Assembly (NCBI GenBank): GCA_003554565.1
Contig: PWGR01000284.1
Span: forward strand, 1 to 16,658
Direction: 5' to 3'
DNA: 16,658 bases
From: Clostridia bacterium
GTDB taxonomy: Bacteria; Bacillota; Sulfobacillia; SLMV01
In this document: positions 14,582 to 16,658 of the stretch, in pieces
Layout: each line of letters starts with the position of its first letter
How positions within the stretch are numbered: position 1 is the first letter of the stretch
Notes under the pieces: generated by a model
Told to the model about the DNA's origin: nothing
Seen by the model: the letters and a program-made list of their open reading frames with translations, nothing else
Database searches by the model: none
Made by a program: the position numbers and the translations under genes

Positions 14582-14845
14582 TCACGAAACTCCTGCATGC
14601 CGCTCGGCATATTTCCTCCGGGTCGCCTCACCGCCTCGGATGTGCCGCTCGGCCTTGTTGTGCTCCAGAATCCGGCGCACCCGCTTCGCCAGGCGGGCAT
14701 CGATCTGGGGCAGTCTCTCACTGACATCTTTGTGTACTGTGCTCTTGCTCACCGCAAATTTCCGAGCCGCATCCCGCACCGTGGAGCCGGTATCGGCAAT
14801 GTAGGTGCTCACGTCCAGAACCCGCCGCCAGATGTATCCTCTCAC
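14582..14845 (-). CDS. spoIIID: Sporulation transcription factor SpoIIID
   Basis: DNA-binding regulator of mother-cell genes under sigma-E. The 87-residue product aligns along its whole length with B. subtilis SpoIIID: initiator-RGYIWRRVLDVSTYI to MHDYIKERTIKIGKYI; TVRDAARKFAVSKSTVHKDVSERLPQID, the helix-turn-helix (about 22-49); and HIRGGEATRRKY (about 68-79), the basic C-terminal stretch that reaches into the minor groove. GTG at 14843-14845 is chosen: GGGAGGG is six bases upstream and the start aligns with the family; the longer TTG frame begins within that SD. It follows the M23 gene by about 100 bases that hold a candidate sigma-E promoter. Confidence 0.96.
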   Translation of the reverse strand: MRGYIWRRVLDVSTYIADTGSTVRDAARKFAVSKSTVHKDVSERLPQIDARLAKRVRRILEHNKAERHIRGGEATRRKYAERHAGVS

Positions 14846-14878
14846 CTGATTCCCTCCCAACCTGAGCTCGGCAGTACA

Positions 14879-14906
14879 TCTATATGCGGCGGGATAGCAA
14901 AAATAC
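14879..14906 (-). promoter_or_regulatory. Candidate sigma-E promoter of spoIIID with overlapping inverted repeat
   Basis: On the minus strand GTATTTT (14900-14906) and CATATAGA (14879-14886) are 13 bases apart, close to the sigma-E pattern (-35 with ATATT core, -10 CATACAnT, spacing 13-15). An inverted repeat GGCGGG/CCCGCC (14906-14911 and 14888-14893), extended by a TA/TA pair, covers the -35 and spacer; no T-run follows it. It might be an operator or a weak stop for the upstream gene. Confidence 0.5.
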
Positions 14907-14948
14907 CCGCCCCGTCAGGGACGCGGCGGCACTGCAACAGCCGGGCCA

Positions 14949-15965
14949 TCACTTGATCAACCTCGCGGTCTCGCCATCCTCTTCGGCCCGGATTTTCACC
15001 GGCTCGCCAACGGAATCCCGCACCTCCCAGTGCAGGTGGGATTCAATCCCCACCTCGCGTGGGGGAGAGCTTCCCACTGTGCCCAGGACCTGCCCCCGCT
15101 TCACCGCATCACCTGGCTCCACCCCGGCTTCATCCAGAGCAGAGTAGATGATCTCGAGATCTCCAGAGGCCACGACCACGGTAATGGCCATCTCCGCGTC
15201 TTCTTGTACGGCTGTCACCTCGCCCGGGGCGGACGCCTGCACTGAAGTCCCGACGCCCGCGGCAATGTCGATGCCCGGGTGAAAGATCCATTCCTGCAGC
15301 GTGGGACACTCCGTCCAGCCGAAGGGAACCAGCACTTCCCCGCGGACTGGCAGCGGCAATGTCTCCGCATCAGCCGTTGCAAATACTGTAACTGCTTCGC
15401 CTTTTACGCTGCCCCCGTTGGCTTTTCCACTGGCCACATTGGTCTCGTCTCTGGGCATCGGCGCTTGATCGTCTGAGCCGCCCGCCTCTTCCTTCGCCGG
15501 CTCGCTGTCAACAGCATAGATGGGTCGGGGGCGGACATGTACATCTTCCACGGGTTCTGACTCCGGCTCAGAGAAATCGAGATCGAAAGACGTCGTGGCG
15601 GGATGGGCTATCAGCGTGACAGCATGGTCTCCATCTGCCGGCCACAGATACCCCCCCAGGCCGGCAGCAATCATGCCGGCGAGATGGCTGGAAGCCGGGT
15701 CGCCACCGGCTGAAGCATCTCCCCCATGAAGGAATGCGGGTGATGGTGATCCCGCAGCGTGAGGAGATATATCGCCTCCCGGCGCCGTAATCGCCCATTC
15801 ATAGAACACCTGATCCGGCGATTCATCGCCCGCCTCATCCACCGGGAGCCGGGGGTCGATGGACCCGAATGCGGCCACGGCCAGCACCACGGCCAGGCCG
15901 ATTCCGAAGCATGCAATTTGAAATTTCCTGCTGGGTGATGCCTTACGTCGATTCAAGTCCTCCAC
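14949..15965 (-). CDS. spoIIQ: SpoIIQ-like membrane-anchored M23 peptidase
   Basis: Probable forespore channel protein or peptidoglycan endopeptidase acting between the two spore membranes. With GTG 15965 the protein has 338 residues: a basic cytoplasmic start, one membrane helix (about 17-34), a long acidic low-complexity linker (about 40-205) and a C-terminal M23 domain. Zinc residues look intact: HPGID with His229 and Asp233, and HLHWEV with His310 and His312; B. subtilis SpoIIQ lacks one, clostridial SpoIIQ usually keeps them. The start is uncertain: an ATG at 16025 overlaps the spoIID stop (ATGA) but would put 20 unusual residues before the basic segment; TTG 15956 is another option. It follows spoIID and precedes spoIIID as in other sporeformers. 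Confidence 0.82.
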   Translation of the reverse strand: MEDLNRRKASPSRKFQIACFGIGLAVVLAVAAFGSIDPRLPVDEAGDESPDQVFYEWAITAPGGDISPHAAGSPSPAFLHGGDASAGGDPASSHLAGMIAAGLGGYLWPADGDHAVTLIAHPATTSFDLDFSEPESEPVEDVHVRPRPIYAVDSEPAKEEAGGSDDQAPMPRDETNVASGKANGGSVKGEAVTVFATADAETLPLPVRGEVLVPFGWTECPTLQEWIFHPGIDIAAGVGTSVQASAPGEVTAVQEDAEMAITVVVASGDLEIIYSALDEAGVEPGDAVKRGQVLGTVGSSPPREVGIESHLHWEVRDSVGEPVKIRAEEDGETARLIK

Positions 15966-16021
15966 TCCCTTCCCGCCTAGTATTGCCGGAGTCGCCGCAG
16001 GCAATACCCAAAGAAGAGAGC

Positions 16022-16658
16022 TCATTCACCTGATTTATCCAGGTCGGTCAGTGACTGCAGGGAAGTGTCTGGATAGTAATGGGCGATGATCTCGCGAAAG
16101 GAATACCCGCGCTGGGCCATGCCATCCGCCCCGTACTGAGACATGCCCACCCCGTGGCCAAAGCCGCGCGCGGTGAGCGTGACTCCCTCGGAATCCTTCT
16201 CTGGTTCCCACCAGGTGGACGGCAGATCGAGGCGGCGGCGGAGCTCCAGGGCGCAGTAGCTTTCGCCGGCGATATGCACCTGCGAAACGCGCCCGGTGTC
16301 CGTCCTTTCGGTGACTCGCAGAGCCTGCTGTTGCTGGTCCGCCGCCAGGGCGCGCAGCGCACCATCATCCAACCCCAACAGTCCGGCCAGTTCGGCCCAG
16401 GTGAACCGGTGTCGGGTCAGGTTATAGGGAGAGTGATCCTCATGAGGAGACTCGACGCTGGTCAGGTAGGGGTGCTCTCCCCCCCATACGGAAAGAGCAT
16501 CCTCGGTCCGCCCCCCGGAGGTGGAGAAGTACCGGGACAGGATCGGATCCCCCTCGGGATCCACCAGGACCTCACCGGCGGTGGCTCCAGTACGAAAGCC
16601 AGCCCCAGCGATCCCTCATCTTGTCCGCACCTATCCAGGCCTGGTCATAGTCGGGGTC
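16022..16658 (-). pseudogene. spoIID: spoIID, partial at window edge, with a frameshift
   Basis: SpoIID is a lytic transglycosylase needed for forespore engulfment. The C-terminal part is unmistakable: EVLVDPEGDPILSRYFSTSGGRTEDA, then PYLTSVESP and ARGFGHGVGMSQYGADGMAQRGYSFREIIAHYYPDT (the family's GHGVGMSQyGA block). Upstream, the expected preceding segment DYDQAWIGADKMRDRWG is present but in another frame, which ends in a TGA at 16572-16574; the frame of the C-terminal part has a TGA just upstream, before 16603. Between the WG and the T-x-GEVL only 19 bases remain where about 48 are expected, so roughly 29 bases appear lost. Both parts are otherwise well kept, so this is recent or a sequence error. 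The N-terminus lies beyond the window. Confidence 0.8.

Noticed and set aside
1..16658. CRISPR arrays, IS elements, tRNA or rRNA genes
   Set aside because: No regularly spaced direct repeats, no transposase motifs with flanking inverted repeats, and no tRNA or rRNA signatures were seen on either strand.

Overview
The window looks like part of the chromosome of a GC-rich, motile, spore-forming Bacillota (Clostridia-like). The evidence is a run of minus-strand genes in an order familiar from Bacillota: spoIID, a spoIIQ-like M23 gene, spoIIID, two distal-rod genes (flhO/flhP type), fabZ, further on a comFC-flgM-flgN-flgK-flgL run. Genus-level placement is not possible from sequence alone. Proteins are rich in Asp/Glu, and many starts are GTG or TTG with strong Shine-Dalgarno (SD) sequences.

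Layout. Positions 1-808 hold nothing I can assign; one 179-codon frame there is doubtful. Positions 809-4290 (+) are a three-gene YknXYZ/MacB-like export operon: an unusual adaptor with two tandem modules, an ABC ATPase and an FtsX/MacB-type permease. Its promoter contains a palindrome typical of TetR-family operators. From 4417 to the end everything is on the minus strand. Read in transcription order from the right edge it runs: spoIID (frame broken near 16585-16603), spoIIQ-like M23 gene, spoIIID with a candidate sigma-E promoter, a cyclic-di-GMP-I (GEMM-I) riboswitch, flhO, flhP/flgG, fabZ, nagA, a YhhY-like GNAT, metK with its own sigma-A promoter, a small glycosyltransferase-like membrane protein, comFC, then flgM-flgN-flgK-flgL behind a sigma-D type promoter.

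How it works together. Two flagellar blocks flank a housekeeping block. The flgM block makes the anti-sigma factor, the junction-protein chaperone and both hook-filament junction proteins, and its promoter fits late flagellar control. The flhO-flhP block appears to be controlled at the RNA level by c-di-GMP: the leader has both conserved GEMM-I signature strings, a GNRA-capped stem and a closing stem. It is followed by a 12-pair hairpin that buries the flhO SD. A second SD-burying hairpin (12 pairs) precedes fabZ in the same gene string.

Most worth checking: the c-di-GMP riboswitch and its expression platform, the fabZ leader hairpin, the frameshift in spoIID, and the tandem-duplicated adaptor with its operator.
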